64,000 bases of DNA from Scopulibacillus darangshiensis. GTDB lineage: Bacteria; Bacillota; Bacilli; Bacillales; Sporolactobacillaceae. The stretch is taken from positions 186,001 through 250,000 of the forward strand of contig NZ_SLXK01000001.1 of assembly GCF_004341035.1 (NCBI RefSeq). The letters run 5' to 3'. Positions 38,876 through 48,395 of this stretch are shown here, piece after piece (position 1 is the stretch's first letter; each line of letters begins with the position of its first letter). Both the position numbers and the translations under genes were made by a program. A model generated the notes under the pieces. The model saw nothing but the letters and a program-made list of their open reading frames with translations. It ran no database searches and had not been told where the DNA came from.

Positions 38876-41050
38876 ATGACTATAGAAGATTTATTGGCCA
38901 AGGCGGGATCCTACCTTAGCCCTGAACAAGTGAATAATGTTGAACGGGCCTATAATTTTGCCAAAAAGGCGCATGATGGCCAATATCGTAAATCAGGAGA
39001 TCCTTATATAATGCATCCGGTGGAGGTTGCTTGCATCCTTGCAGATTTGGAAATGGATCCGACGACGATTATCAGCGGACTGTTACATGATGTCGTTGAA
39101 GACACATCTGTGTCTCTTGATGATATTAGAGAAAAGTTCGGCGGTGAAGTGGCGTTGCTAGTTGATGGTGTAACAAAGCTTCGGCGCTTTGAATTTAAAT
39201 CCAAAGAAGATCAGCAGGCGGAGAATCACCGGAAGATGTTTGTAGCCATGGCTCAGGACCTTCGCTGTGTCTTAATTAAGCTTGCCGACAGGCTGCACAA
39301 TATGAGGACACTGAAATATATGTCTGCAGAGAAACAAGTGCAAAAAGCAAATGAAACATTGGAGATTTTTGCTCCTTTGGCCAATAGACTCGGGATTTCC
39401 GCTATTAAATGGGAGCTGGAGGATATTGCGCTGCGCTATTTAAATCCTCAACAGTATTATAAAATTGTTAATTTAATGAAACGAAAGCGCAATGAGCGTG
39501 AGGAATATATATCTGAAGTCACAGACGAGATAACTGAACGGGTAAAAGAAGTCAATATTGAGGCGGAAATATCAGGCAGGCCCAAACATATCTATAGTAT
39601 ATATCGGAAAATGGAATATCAACACAAACAATTTAATCAAATTTATGATCTGCTTGCAGTGAGAATAATAGTTAAGAGCATTAAAGATTGTTATGCTGTT
39701 TTAGGCATTATTCATACACATTGGAAACCAATGCCAGGCCGCTTCAAAGACTATATCGCTATGCCAAAGGCCAACATGTATCAATCACTTCATACGACGG
39801 TCATTGGCCCAAAAGGTGATCCACTGGAAGTTCAGATTCGTACAGAAGAGATGCATAAGGTGGCAGAATACGGTATTGCCGCGCACTGGGCTTACAAGGA
39901 AGGCAAAAGTAAGGGGTATAATAATAAATTTGAAGACAAGCTCGCATGGTTCCGTGAAATCCTTGAATGGCAAAATGATGCTGAAGATGCCAAAGAATTT
40001 ATGGAGTCATTAAAGGTTGATTTATTTTCCGACATGGTGTTTGTTTTTACACCAAAAGGTGATGTCATTGAATTGCCGGCAGGCTCAGTGCCGATCGACT
40101 TTGCTTACCGTATTCATACAGAAATCGGTAATCAGACCGTCGGAGCTAAAGTAAACGGTAAAATGGTGACATTGGATTATAAATTAAAAACAGGTGATAT
40201 CATTGAAATGCTGACATCCAAGCATTCATATGGTCCAAGCCAGGATTGGCTTAAAATCACCCAGAGCTCAGCGGCAAAAAACAAAATTCGTCAATGGTAC
40301 AAGAAACAGCGCCGTGAGGAAAATGTTATTAAGGGCCGTGAGTCCATTGAGAAAGAACTTAAAGCACAAGGCTATGATCCAAAGGAAATATTAACTGAAG
40401 AAAACATCTCAAACGTTGCAAACAAATACAATTTTACGTCCGAGGAAGAAATCTATGCAGCGGTTGGATACAACGGCATTACCACAAAGCAGGTTGTCAC
40501 GCGCTTAACGGAAAAGGCACGAAAAGAGCAGGAGGAAAGTGCCGAGGAAATTCTGAAATCCTTCCCCGATGTCAAAAGCTATACATCCAAAAGGAGGGCA
40601 GATTCAGGCGTAAGGGTAAAGGGTGTTGACAATCTTTTAATCCGTCTGTCAAAATGCTGTAATCCGGTGCCCGGTGATGACATTATTGGCTATATTACTA
40701 AGGGGCGGGGCGTTTCAATTCACCGCACGGATTGTCCAAATATAGCCCATGAAAATGCTGATCAGCGGCTTCTTGAGGTGGAATGGGAAAATGATACCGA
40801 AAAGTCTAAGCAATACAATGTAGACATAGAGATTACTGGTTTTGACCGGAGCGGTCTGCTAAACGATGTCCTTCAGTCTGTGGCTGAAACACATACAATG
40901 ATTAATGCTGCCTCCGGAAGAGGAGACAAGAACAAAGTTGCTCATATTCAAATGACGATATCAATAAATAATATCAGCCACCTTAAGCGGGTCGTTGAAC
41001 GAATCAAGAAGATCCCTGATATTTATGCTGTTAAACGCGTGATGCAATAA
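38876..41050 (+). CDS. relA: Bifunctional (p)ppGpp synthetase/hydrolase Rel
   Basis: This enzyme makes and degrades (p)ppGpp in the stringent response. The 724-residue product has an intact HD hydrolase domain (residues 30-190, with HDVVEDT and the conserved H at IMHP), so it should be bifunctional. The synthetase domain with its MPGRFKDYIAMPKAN motif is near residue 285-300, the TGS domain at about 388-450, and a C-terminal zinc-finger/ACT region with CCNPVPGDDIIGYIT. AAGGTGAT precedes the ATG. A single promoter candidate lies upstream, and dtd follows by 23 bases. Confidence 0.97.
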   Translation: MTIEDLLAKAGSYLSPEQVNNVERAYNFAKKAHDGQYRKSGDPYIMHPVEVACILADLEMDPTTIISGLLHDVVEDTSVSLDDIREKFGGEVALLVDGVTKLRRFEFKSKEDQQAENHRKMFVAMAQDLRCVLIKLADRLHNMRTLKYMSAEKQVQKANETLEIFAPLANRLGISAIKWELEDIALRYLNPQQYYKIVNLMKRKRNEREEYISEVTDEITERVKEVNIEAEISGRPKHIYSIYRKMEYQHKQFNQIYDLLAVRIIVKSIKDCYAVLGIIHTHWKPMPGRFKDYIAMPKANMYQSLHTTVIGPKGDPLEVQIRTEEMHKVAEYGIAAHWAYKEGKSKGYNNKFEDKLAWFREILEWQNDAEDAKEFMESLKVDLFSDMVFVFTPKGDVIELPAGSVPIDFAYRIHTEIGNQTVGAKVNGKMVTLDYKLKTGDIIEMLTSKHSYGPSQDWLKITQSSAAKNKIRQWYKKQRREENVIKGRESIEKELKAQGYDPKEILTEENISNVANKYNFTSEEEIYAAVGYNGITTKQVVTRLTEKARKEQEESAEEILKSFPDVKSYTSKRRADSGVRVKGVDNLLIRLSKCCNPVPGDDIIGYITKGRGVSIHRTDCPNIAHENADQRLLEVEWENDTEKSKQYNVDIEITGFDRSGLLNDVLQSVAETHTMINAASGRGDKNKVAHIQMTISINNISHLKRVVERIKKIPDIYAVKRVMQ

Positions 41051-41072
41051 GGAAGTATAAAGGGGAGATAAC

Positions 41073-41516
41073 ATGAGAGTTGTCGTACAGCGAGCGAAGA
41101 ATGCTTCGGTTTCCGTTGAGAAAACAATTGTTGGCCAAATTGAACACGGCTTGATGCTTCTTGTTGGCTTTAAACACGATGATAACGAACAAGATTTAAA
41201 ATATGTCGCTGACAAAATCGCCGGTCTAAGAATTTTTGAGGATGCGGACGGCAAAATGAATGATTCTGTTATTGATGTTGAGGGTCACATTTTATCAGTA
41301 TCCCAATTCACGTTATATGGTGATGTCAGCAAAGGCCGTCGTCCCAGCTTCACCGAAGCTGCGAGACCGGAACAGGCCAAAGCTCTTTACGAGGCTTTCA
41401 ATCAGCTTCTTGCGGAGAAAGGGCTGACGGTTGAGACCGGGATCTTCGGCGCAATGATGGACGTGTCATTCACGAATGACGGACCAGTCACCATCATCGT
41501 TGAAAGCAAGGGGTAA
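41073..41516 (+). CDS. dtd: D-aminoacyl-tRNA deacylase
   Basis: Dtd removes D-amino acids and glycine mischarged on tRNA. The 147-residue product has the two active-site motifs [10 protein letters not shown] near residue 77 and NDGPVTI near 136 (Gly-Pro loop). AGGGGAG lies before the ATG. Rel and dtd are adjacent as in B. subtilis. Confidence 0.97.
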   Translation: MRVVVQRAKNASVSVEKTIVGQIEHGLMLLVGFKHDDNEQDLKYVADKIAGLRIFEDADGKMNDSVIDVEGHILSVSQFTLYGDVSKGRRPSFTEAARPEQAKALYEAFNQLLAEKGLTVETGIFGAMMDVSFTNDGPVTIIVESKG

Positions 41517-41545
41517 AAAATATGTTTATTTTGTGAGGCATTAGG

Positions 41546-41576
41546 CGATCCTAGGGAAAAAGAAGGGATCGTTTTC
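41546..41576 (+). terminator. Terminator-like hairpin after dtd
   Basis: CGATCC (41546-41551) pairs with GGATCG (41666 region equivalents at 41566-41571) and TTTTC follows. The hairpin contains the ribosome binding site of the following small open frame. Confidence 0.6.
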
Positions 41577-41577
41577 T

Positions 41578-41733
41578 ATGAGGTTAAGCCCAACACATCT
41601 GGCTAGAACTTATCATAAGCAGCACGCTGAAAAAGAAGCGGCACTCTTAATGGAATCAGGTGAAGAAGCCTTAGATCCAATGAGGCAAGAGCGGGAAAAT
41701 GTTACAGCGATTAAAAGGAAATTTACCCGTTAA
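41578..41733 (+). CDS. Small open reading frame between dtd and hisS leader
   Basis: A 51-residue frame starts at an ATG preceded by AGAAGGGA about 9 bases away. The product is hydrophilic, helical in appearance and highly charged (MRLSPTHLARTYHKQHA at the start, FTR at the end). B. subtilis has a small gene of unknown role between dtd and its neighbours (yrzK), which this may equal, but I cannot confirm it. The ribosome binding site lies in a terminator-like hairpin, which counts against high expression. Confidence 0.45.
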   Translation: MRLSPTHLARTYHKQHAEKEAALLMESGEEALDPMRQERENVTAIKRKFTR

Positions 41734-41744
41734 TGAAAAAAGTA

Positions 41745-41773
41745 TTGACAAATTTTTTTCTAATCCGTATGAT
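41745..41773 (+). promoter_or_regulatory. SigmaA-type promoter of hisS
   Basis: TTGACA at 41745-41750, 17-bp spacer and TATGAT at 41768-41773, just upstream of the T-box leader. Confidence 0.75.
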
Positions 41774-41779
41774 AGGAAA

Positions 41780-42068
41780 ATAATAATTATTTACGAGAAA
41801 CCAGTGACGAAGAAAAGTAGTTAGCTACAGCGTGTGTTAAGAGAGGAAATATCTAAGGCTGAGAGTATTTTCCGCATAGCGCTAATGAAGGACACTTCAG
41901 GAGGTGTCTCTCCGAAATATTTTTGGATAGAGTAGGGGAGAACGTTGGCAGGCGTTAACTGCAGCTTAATTAAGGAAGCGTATGTGAGCTTCGAATTAGG
42001 GTGGCACCACGGATTTTAAGTAATCACGTCCCTTGTTCATCATGTGATGATGAGCAGGGGACTTTTTG
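41780..42068 (+). promoter_or_regulatory. T-box leader of hisS-aspS
   Basis: The T-box core AGGGTGGCACCACGG lies at 41998-42012, and a terminator hairpin at 42028-42068 ends in TTTTT. Stem I features are visible (GTGACGAAGAAAAGTAG at 41801-41817). A CAC triplet at 41893-41895 is a candidate histidine specifier but was not proved by folding. Uncharged tRNA-His should allow read-through into hisS and aspS. Confidence 0.92.
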
Positions 42069-42093
42069 TTTGTTTTAAAAAGGAGGGTAATTT

Positions 42094-43356
42094 ATGAGCG
42101 TTCAAATCCCACGGGGGACACAGGATATTTTGCCAAAGGATGTTGCAGTATGGCATGTGATTGAAGATGCAGCCAAACGTATATGCAAGCTTTATAATTA
42201 CGACGAAATTCGGACGCCGATGTTTGAATCAACCGATTTATTTCAAAGGGGAGTCGGTGATACGACAGACATCGTACAAAAGGAAATGTACACCTTCGAA
42301 GACAGAGGCGGAAGGAGCTTAACGTTACGTCCTGAAGGAACTGCTTCTGTTGTTCGGTCTTTTGTGGAAAATAAGCTCTATGGTTTGCCTGATCAGCCGG
42401 CCAAACTATATTATATTGGCCCAATGTTCCGTTATGAACGGCCACAAGCTGGTCGGACCCGTCAATTCACTCAATTTGGCGTCGAGGCCATCGGCAGCGC
42501 TGACCCCGCCATTGATGCGGAAGTGATCGCGCTTGCTATGACATTTTATCAGGACCTTGGGCTTAAGAACTTGAAGCTTGTTTTGAATAGCCTTGGGGAT
42601 CCGGAAAGCAGAGAAGTCCACCGAAATGAATTGATTGCACATTTTGAGCCGTCTATAAATGAATTTTGCTCAGACTGCCAGAACCGTCTAGAAAAGAATC
42701 CGCTTCGGATCCTTGACTGCAAGGTTGACAGCGGCCATCCGCTAATGGAAACGGCACCTTCCATTGTCGATTTTCTTAACGAAGAGTCAAGGGATTACTT
42801 TGATAAGGTTAAGAATTTGCTTGATAATATGGACATCTCCTACGAGCTCGATCCGAATCTAGTCAGAGGGTTGGATTATTATAATCACACAACATTTGAA
42901 ATCATGGGCGGGGGATTCGGTGCTATTACAACTTTAACCGGTGGCGGCCGTTACAATGGACTTGTTAAGGAGCTCGGCGGTCCGGAGTCAACTGGCATTG
43001 GTTTTGCGTTAAGTATTGAAAGGCTTTTGCTCGCACTTGAGGCTGAGAAGGTTAGCTTGCCTGTTAACAAAGGTGTTCATTGCTTTATAGCTGCGATTGG
43101 TGATAAAGCAAAAGAAAAGACGCCTGCCATTTTATATAATCTCAGAAAAGCAGGCATAACGGCCGACATGGATTATATGGATCGCAAGGTGAAAGGACAA
43201 TTTAAGCAGGCGGACAGGTTAAATGCCACATTTGTCGCCGTTCTAGGCGAAGAAGAACTTGATAAGCAAATCATTAATGTTAAAAATATGACATCAGGAG
43301 AGCAGAAAGAAGTTAAACTTGAAGAGCTTTCCGCCTATATCGGACAACATATATAA
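42094..43356 (+). CDS. hisS: Histidine--tRNA ligase
   Basis: This class II synthetase charges tRNA-His. The 420-residue product starts with [10 protein letters not shown], has motif 2 ([26 protein letters not shown]) near residues 77-125, the histidine-specific [14 protein letters not shown] near 257-270 and motif 3 [11 protein letters not shown] near 305. The C-terminal anticodon domain starts near 325. AGGAGGG precedes the ATG. Translation is linked to aspS, 12 bases downstream. Confidence 0.98.
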   Translation: MSVQIPRGTQDILPKDVAVWHVIEDAAKRICKLYNYDEIRTPMFESTDLFQRGVGDTTDIVQKEMYTFEDRGGRSLTLRPEGTASVVRSFVENKLYGLPDQPAKLYYIGPMFRYERPQAGRTRQFTQFGVEAIGSADPAIDAEVIALAMTFYQDLGLKNLKLVLNSLGDPESREVHRNELIAHFEPSINEFCSDCQNRLEKNPLRILDCKVDSGHPLMETAPSIVDFLNEESRDYFDKVKNLLDNMDISYELDPNLVRGLDYYNHTTFEIMGGGFGAITTLTGGGRYNGLVKELGGPESTGIGFALSIERLLLALEAEKVSLPVNKGVHCFIAAIGDKAKEKTPAILYNLRKAGITADMDYMDRKVKGQFKQADRLNATFVAVLGEEELDKQIINVKNMTSGEQKEVKLEELSAYIGQHI

Positions 43357-43368
43357 GGGGTGAATCTC

Positions 43369-45156
43369 ATGTATCGCACAGCACATTGTGGGGAATTAAC
43401 AGAAGAACAAGTCGGTAAAACCGTTAAACTAGCCGGTTGGGTCCAAAAAAGAAGAGATCTAGGCGGATTGATCTTTATTGATCTCAGAGATCGTTCAGGC
43501 ATCGTCCAGGTTGTATTCAACCCTGAGGGATCTAAGCAAGCGATGGATATCGCTGACAAGATTCGGAGCGAATTTGTTATCGAGCTGACAGGTGATGTTA
43601 TTCTGAGGGACAAATCATCGGTTAACGACAAAATGGCAACAGGACGAATTGAAATCGCCGCAAAAGAGGTTGCCATTTTAAATAAAGCCAAAAACCCACC
43701 TTTTGCTATTAAAGATCAGCCGGATACAGCAGAGGATGTCCGGTTAAGGTATCGTTATTTGGATCTAAGGCGACCAGAAATGCTTGAAACATTTAAAATG
43801 CGTCATAAGATCACAAAAAAACTTCGTGATTTTCTTGATGATGAAGCATTCTTAGAAATCGAGACACCAATGCTTACGAAAAGCACGCCTGAAGGTGCGC
43901 GGGATTACTTGGTGCCTAGCCGCGTCCACCCGGGTGAATTCTACGCGCTTCCACAATCACCGCAGATCTTTAAGCAACTGTTAATGGTTGCCGGTATGGA
44001 GAAATATTATCAGATTGTCCGTTGTTTTAGGGACGAGGACTTGCGAGCCGACCGTCAGCCTGAATTTACTCAAGTGGATATTGAAATGTCCTTTTTTGAA
44101 CAGGAGCCGTTCATCGCCATGATTGAAAAAATGATGACAGAGCTTGTTGCTGAGATAAAAGGAAAATCTGTTGAAAAGCCTTTCCAACGCATGACCTATG
44201 CAGAAGCGATGGGGCGTTATGGCAGTGACAAACCTGATACAAGGTTCGGTATGGAATTGATTGATCTATCCACAGCAGTAAAGGGCTGCGGGTTTAAAGT
44301 CTTCAAGCAGGCTATAGAAAACAGCGGTCAAGTCAAGGCTTTGAATGTGGAAGGCCAAGCAGCGAAATATTCAAGAAAAATGATTGATGATTTGGCTGCA
44401 TTTATCTCCACATATGGTGCAAAGGGCTTGGCATGGTTAAAGGTTGAAGGTGAAGGTCTAAAAGGGCCGATTGCAAAATTTCTTGAAGAAGAAGTGTCTG
44501 CCGCCATCATCGAAAAAATGGGTGCTAAGGACGGTGATTTACTATTATTTTGTGCTGATTCACCCAAAGTTGTGGCCGACAGTCTCGGGGCGCTCCGCTT
44601 AAAATTAGGTAAAGAGCTTGGGCTAATTAACGAAGAGGCGCTAAATTTCCTGTGGGTAACGGAATTTCCACTGCTCTCCTATGATGAAGAGGCAGGGCGC
44701 TATGTAGCCGAACATCATCCTTTTACTATGCCTATGGCAGAAGACCTTAAGAAGCTTGAAATGGCACCGGGTGAGGTCCGGGCACAAGCCTATGATCTTG
44801 TTCTTAACGGTTATGAACTTGGCGGAGGGTCAGCGCGTATCTATCAAAGAGACGTTCAGGAAAAGATGTTTAAAGCACTAGGGTTTTCTAAAGAAGAGGC
44901 TGAAGAACAATTCGGATTTTTACTGGAGGCTTTCGAATATGGCACACCGCCGCATGGCGGAGTGGCACTGGGGCTTGACCGGCTTGTTATGATCCTTGCA
45001 GGCAGATCTAACCTTCGTGATACGATTGCATTCCCAAAAACAGCGAGCGCATCATGTTTGTTAACGAAGGCACCAAGCGCCGTCAGTGATCGCCAGTTAG
45101 AAGAACTTCAATTAAAGTCGACTGCAGGTCTAAAGGAAGTCAAGGCGGATATATAG
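43369..45156 (+). CDS. aspS: Aspartate--tRNA ligase
   Basis: AspRS charges tRNA-Asp. The 595-residue product is of the bacterial type: an N-terminal OB anticodon-binding domain (1-105), the class II core with [11 protein letters not shown] and [18 protein letters not shown] near 195-225, a GAD-type insertion at about 290-415, and motif 3 [12 protein letters not shown] near 530. The ATG at 43369 has AAGGGGTG upstream; an in-frame GTG at 43360 is on that site. It shares the hisS T-box. Downstream is the 6S RNA gene. Confidence 0.97.
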   Translation: MYRTAHCGELTEEQVGKTVKLAGWVQKRRDLGGLIFIDLRDRSGIVQVVFNPEGSKQAMDIADKIRSEFVIELTGDVILRDKSSVNDKMATGRIEIAAKEVAILNKAKNPPFAIKDQPDTAEDVRLRYRYLDLRRPEMLETFKMRHKITKKLRDFLDDEAFLEIETPMLTKSTPEGARDYLVPSRVHPGEFYALPQSPQIFKQLLMVAGMEKYYQIVRCFRDEDLRADRQPEFTQVDIEMSFFEQEPFIAMIEKMMTELVAEIKGKSVEKPFQRMTYAEAMGRYGSDKPDTRFGMELIDLSTAVKGCGFKVFKQAIENSGQVKALNVEGQAAKYSRKMIDDLAAFISTYGAKGLAWLKVEGEGLKGPIAKFLEEEVSAAIIEKMGAKDGDLLLFCADSPKVVADSLGALRLKLGKELGLINEEALNFLWVTEFPLLSYDEEAGRYVAEHHPFTMPMAEDLKKLEMAPGEVRAQAYDLVLNGYELGGGSARIYQRDVQEKMFKALGFSKEEAEEQFGFLLEAFEYGTPPHGGVALGLDRLVMILAGRSNLRDTIAFPKTASASCLLTKAPSAVSDRQLEELQLKSTAGLKEVKADI

Positions 45157-45165
45157 AGCAAAATG

Positions 45166-45183
45166 ACACGGGTTGTCCCGTGT
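45166..45183 (+). terminator. Hairpin after aspS
   Basis: ACACGGG (45166-45172) pairs with CCCGTGT (45177-45183) with loop TTGT. There is no T run, so terminator function is uncertain. Confidence 0.5.
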
Positions 45184-45231
45184 ATCCCTCTACTTATCTG
45201 AAAAACGTTAATAATTGGACAGCTTATGATC

Positions 45232-45260
45232 TTGCGGAATATAAAATCTTATGCTATGAT
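45232..45260 (+). promoter_or_regulatory. Promoter of the 6S RNA gene
   Basis: TTGCGG at 45232-45237, 17-bp spacer, TATGAT at 45255-45260. Transcription should start near 45268. Confidence 0.65.
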
Positions 45261-45267
45261 ACAGATA

Positions 45268-45470
45268 CAGTAATTGAGAGTCCTAAAGTGTACGTAATGA
45301 ACCAAATGTTTTGACCGAACATTTTTTGATCGGGAGCTTGTTGTTTCCATCCGGAGTGCATGCCTCTATGAAGGACGTACAAAAGATGGAACAGGGCACC
45401 CACCTGCTGGGAGCGGGTTTCAAAACTAGGGTTTTTATACGGCACAGTTGGGACTCTCATTCTATTTTAA
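45268..45470 (+). ncRNA. bsrA: 6S RNA (SsrS/BsrA-type)
   Basis: 6S RNA binds RNA polymerase with sigmaA and mimics an open promoter. The 5' end GAGAGTCC (about 45276-45283) pairs with GGGACTCTC at 45450-45458, giving the closing stem. The central part has the family feature GGGCACCCACCTG with GGGTTTCAAAAC on the opposite side. In B. subtilis 6S-1 RNA is also encoded just after aspS. Length about 200 bases fits. Open frames read across this stretch are accidental. A covariance search would settle the exact ends. Confidence 0.85.
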
Positions 45471-45501
45471 GCGATGATAAATACAAATATAAATATAAAT
45501 A

Positions 45502-45528
45502 AAAGACGGCGATTTGCCGTCTTTTTTA
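45502..45528. terminator. Terminator shared by 6S RNA and the rsfA-type gene
   Basis: AAAGACGGC and GCCGTCTTT pair around GATTT, with T on the plus-strand side and a T-rich tail on the other strand too. Confidence 0.8.
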
Positions 45529-46224
45529 TTTCGCAATTTTCTCTAAGTTACCATTCTTGTCCATCTTGAAGGCAGGGCTTGCTGACTCCTCTTGATCTTG
45601 AAAAATTACCATACGTCTTGCCCGGTCCATGATGCTAATCAGTGATTGATAATCTTCCTCAATGGTGTGATGCTTTTCCTCCAGCTTTTCTAACTGTTTT
45701 TCAAGTTCAGTAACTTTTGCTTCAAGATGTTTGTTTTGTTCCTGCAATAAGTTGTTTTCTTTAGCTAACCGCTGGCTTGATCTATCATTCATTTGTAAGT
45801 TTTCTAGAAAATGTATGACAGCATTCATGGTTAACGGGCGGCTGTCATTAACAGCTTCTTCGTACATAGGCATTACAGCGTCATTCATCTCATCGTGCTC
45901 GAGCGTGTCATGGCCCCCCCCAGCTGATTCAGGGTGAATGAAAGGCTTCGCGGAGGCAGTTTGCCAAGTCTGGCTGCGTTCTTGTTGTTCAGCCCGCTTC
46001 CTTTGCTTCCTTTGCTTTTTGGCGATCTCTATCGCTTGTTCATATTTTCTCCGGACAATCGCATTCCAGCGAAAACCACAGGCGGCTCCGGTTCGGTTTA
46101 ATTTATCGCCGACTTCTTCAAAAGCGACGAGCTGTGTGCTGCCTTCCCGAATATGTCTTAGGACTGTTTCTGCTAATAATAGATCATCTTCATGAGACCA
46201 GGCATCTTGTCTTACTTTTGTCAT
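45526..46224 (-). CDS. RsfA family transcription factor
   Basis: RsfA proteins are forespore regulators with a Myb/SANT-like DNA-binding domain. The 232-residue product starts with KVRQDAWSHEDDLLLAETVLRHI, the family's N-terminal motif, followed by a FRWNAIVRRKYE segment near 52-63. A basic, glutamine-rich linker follows, then a coiled coil at about 150-205. GGAGAGGT precedes the ATG. B. subtilis has tcdA (yrvM) here instead, so this is a lineage-specific substitution; paralogues are usual in spore formers. Target genes are unknown. Confidence 0.88.
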   Translation of the reverse strand: MTKVRQDAWSHEDDLLLAETVLRHIREGSTQLVAFEEVGDKLNRTGAACGFRWNAIVRRKYEQAIEIAKKQRKQRKRAEQQERSQTWQTASAKPFIHPESAGGGHDTLEHDEMNDAVMPMYEEAVNDSRPLTMNAVIHFLENLQMNDRSSQRLAKENNLLQEQNKHLEAKVTELEKQLEKLEEKHHTIEEDYQSLISIMDRARRMVIFQDQEESASPAFKMDKNGNLEKIAK

Positions 46225-46337
46225 GGTGACCTCTCCTTAAAATTTTCTTTGGTAGAAATCATTGACAAAAGGAACCTGAATTATACGTGCCCAACGTTAT
46301 TTTTCTATGGAACGGGGAAAAAAGTTACTAGAATCAT

Positions 46338-47675
46338 TTATTGTTCCTCTTTTTTTCTCCTAATAAAGTAATCTAGCCGCTTTTGGATAGCCTTTTCATA
46401 GCCTCTCTCGACTGGTCTATAAAATTGGCGGGACACAAGGTGATCAGGCAGATAACTCTGCGGGACATAACCGTCATCGAAATCGTGGGGATATTTATAC
46501 CCTTTTCCATGTCCAAGACTCTTTGCGCCTTTATAATGCGCATCACGGAGATGAATCGGCACCTGCCCTGTTTTTTCCTTTTTAACAGCTGCCATGGCTT
46601 GATCGATTCCTGTCACAACCGCGTTGCTTTTGGGTGCGGTGGCAATGTACAATGCCGCTTCCGCAAGAGGAATTCTTGCTTCAGGGAACCCAATATAGTC
46701 TACGGCATAAGCCGCGGATTGGGCAATAAGCAATGCATTGGGATCGGCAAGACCGACATCCTCTGCAGCATGGACATAAATTCTTCTGGCTATGAATTTA
46801 GGATCCTCGCCCGCTGTTATCATTTTCGCCAGCCAAAATAATGTCGCATCAGGATCAGAGCCCCGCATGCTTTTAATGAAGGCGGAAACGGTATCATAAT
46901 GGTTATCACCCGTTTTATCATATTGCAGCACTCTTTCCTGGATTGACTCTTCCGCAACAGTTACATCGATGTGAATGGCGCCGCTGTTGTCAGGATCCGT
47001 TGTTAAAACAGCAAGTTCAAGAGCGTGCAATGCCGTTCTGCCGTCGCCATTTGCGACATGGACAAGATGCTCTATCGCATCATCATCGATTTTAATCGGA
47101 TGAGAGCCATAGCCCCTTTCTTTGTCTTTTAGTGCCTGAGTTAACATGGTGGCTACATCATCGTCTGTTAACGGCGAAAAGCGGAATAGCCGGGACCGGG
47201 AAAGCAGTGCCGGATTAATTTCAAACATTGGGCTTTCCGTTGTTGCACCGATTAAAATGATTGTGCCGTCTTCAACTGACGGCAGAAGCGCATCCTGTTG
47301 GCTTTTATTAAAACGATGAATTTCATCAATAAAAAGAACAGTCTTTTGTTCATCATATTTTAGCCGTTCCTTTGCGTCTGAAATCACATGTCTTATATCC
47401 CCGACACCTGAAGTGACCGCGTTAAGCTGCTGAAAGTGTGCTGATGTTGTATTAGCGATAATTTGAGCTAATGTCGTTTTTCCTGTTCCAGGCGGTCCAA
47501 AAAAGATCATTGGCGTTAATTTATCAGCCTTAATAGCTCGCCTAAGCAGGCGGCCTTCCCCAACAATATGATCTTGACCGATGAATTCTTCCAGTGTCCT
47601 TGGCCTCATTCTATTGGCCAGCGGCTTCCTGTGAGATTGTTTATCTTGATCAGGTGAAAAATCGAACAGATCCAT
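46338..47675 (-). CDS. rarA: Replication-associated recombination protein RarA
   Basis: RarA (MgsA) is a AAA+ ATPase acting at stalled replication forks. The 445-residue product has Walker A FGPPGTGKTT near residue 57, Walker [11 protein letters not shown] near 110 and the ATTESPMFEINPALLSR sensor motif. The start at 47675 gives the MDLFDF beginning and has AAAGGAC upstream. Its place near cymR matches B. subtilis yrvN, but here the strand is opposite to cymR. Confidence 0.96.
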   Translation of the reverse strand: MDLFDFSPDQDKQSHRKPLANRMRPRTLEEFIGQDHIVGEGRLLRRAIKADKLTPMIFFGPPGTGKTTLAQIIANTTSAHFQQLNAVTSGVGDIRHVISDAKERLKYDEQKTVLFIDEIHRFNKSQQDALLPSVEDGTIILIGATTESPMFEINPALLSRSRLFRFSPLTDDDVATMLTQALKDKERGYGSHPIKIDDDAIEHLVHVANGDGRTALHALELAVLTTDPDNSGAIHIDVTVAEESIQERVLQYDKTGDNHYDTVSAFIKSMRGSDPDATLFWLAKMITAGEDPKFIARRIYVHAAEDVGLADPNALLIAQSAAYAVDYIGFPEARIPLAEAALYIATAPKSNAVVTGIDQAMAAVKKEKTGQVPIHLRDAHYKGAKSLGHGKGYKYPHDFDDGYVPQSYLPDHLVSRQFYRPVERGYEKAIQKRLDYFIRRKKEEQ

Positions 47676-47950
47676 CTCTATCGTCCTTTCTGTTAATCGG
47701 TAACACACCAATAATAAAATGACTTTGTAATGAATGATGGTTCTTGGAGAAAAATACTACAGAGTCATTGGAAATGCAAGAATGAGGGATTTCATGCTAT
47801 AATAGGTTAGATTTGTGAACGTTTTAACTTAAAGTTGATAGCCATCAGATCAATTTTATCAAATAATTAACGATAAAACGGAACACATGTAGGCAAATTT
47901 TTGCCGGTATACTATAAATTAGTCAATACTAGTGGGAAGAGGTGTTGGAT

Positions 47951-48373
47951 GTGAAAATTTCCACAAAAGGGCGATATGGACTGACCATCATGATGGCCTT
48001 AGGTAAAAACGACGGCAAAGGTCCGCTTTCATTAAAGTCTATAGCCAGTGACCATGAGCTATCAGAACACTATTTAGAGCAGCTTATCGCTCCGCTCCGA
48101 AATGCGGGGCTTGTGAAAAGCATAAGGGGTGCCTATGGCGGGTATGTCCTAGCCAAGGGGACAAGAGACATTACCGCTGCTGACATTATAAGGGTTCTGG
48201 AAGGGCCGATCCGTCCTGTAGAGGTGATGGATGATGATGATCCGGCCAAAAGAGAGCTCTGGTTAAAAATAAGAGATGCAGTAAAGGATGTATTGGAAAA
48301 CACAACGCTTGATGATTTGATACACTTTGACCATGATCACCAAGTACAGGATCCGTATATGTTCTATATATAA
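47951..48373 (+). CDS. cymR: Cysteine metabolism repressor CymR (Rrf2 family)
   Basis: CymR represses cysteine and sulfur uptake genes with CysK as co-repressor. The 140-residue product, from the GTG at 47951, begins MKISTKGRYGLTIM and contains the Rrf2 winged-helix motif ISEHYLEQL-like sequence LSEHYLEQLIAPLRNAGL. No iron-sulfur cysteines are present, which fits CymR rather than IscR. GAAGAGGTG is 6 bases before the start; two longer starts at 47942 and 47945 overlap it. The gene precedes the cysteine desulfurase as in B. subtilis. Confidence 0.94.
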   Translation: MKISTKGRYGLTIMMALGKNDGKGPLSLKSIASDHELSEHYLEQLIAPLRNAGLVKSIRGAYGGYVLAKGTRDITAADIIRVLEGPIRPVEVMDDDDPAKRELWLKIRDAVKDVLENTTLDDLIHFDHDHQVQDPYMFYI

Positions 48374-48395
48374 TGTTCAAAAGGAAGTGTCGGAT

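Noticed and set aside
45254-45502. Open frames of 60-70 codons on both strands between aspS and the rsfA-type gene
   Set aside because: They have no ribosome binding site and coincide with the 6S RNA, whose paired ends and central motif explain the sequence.
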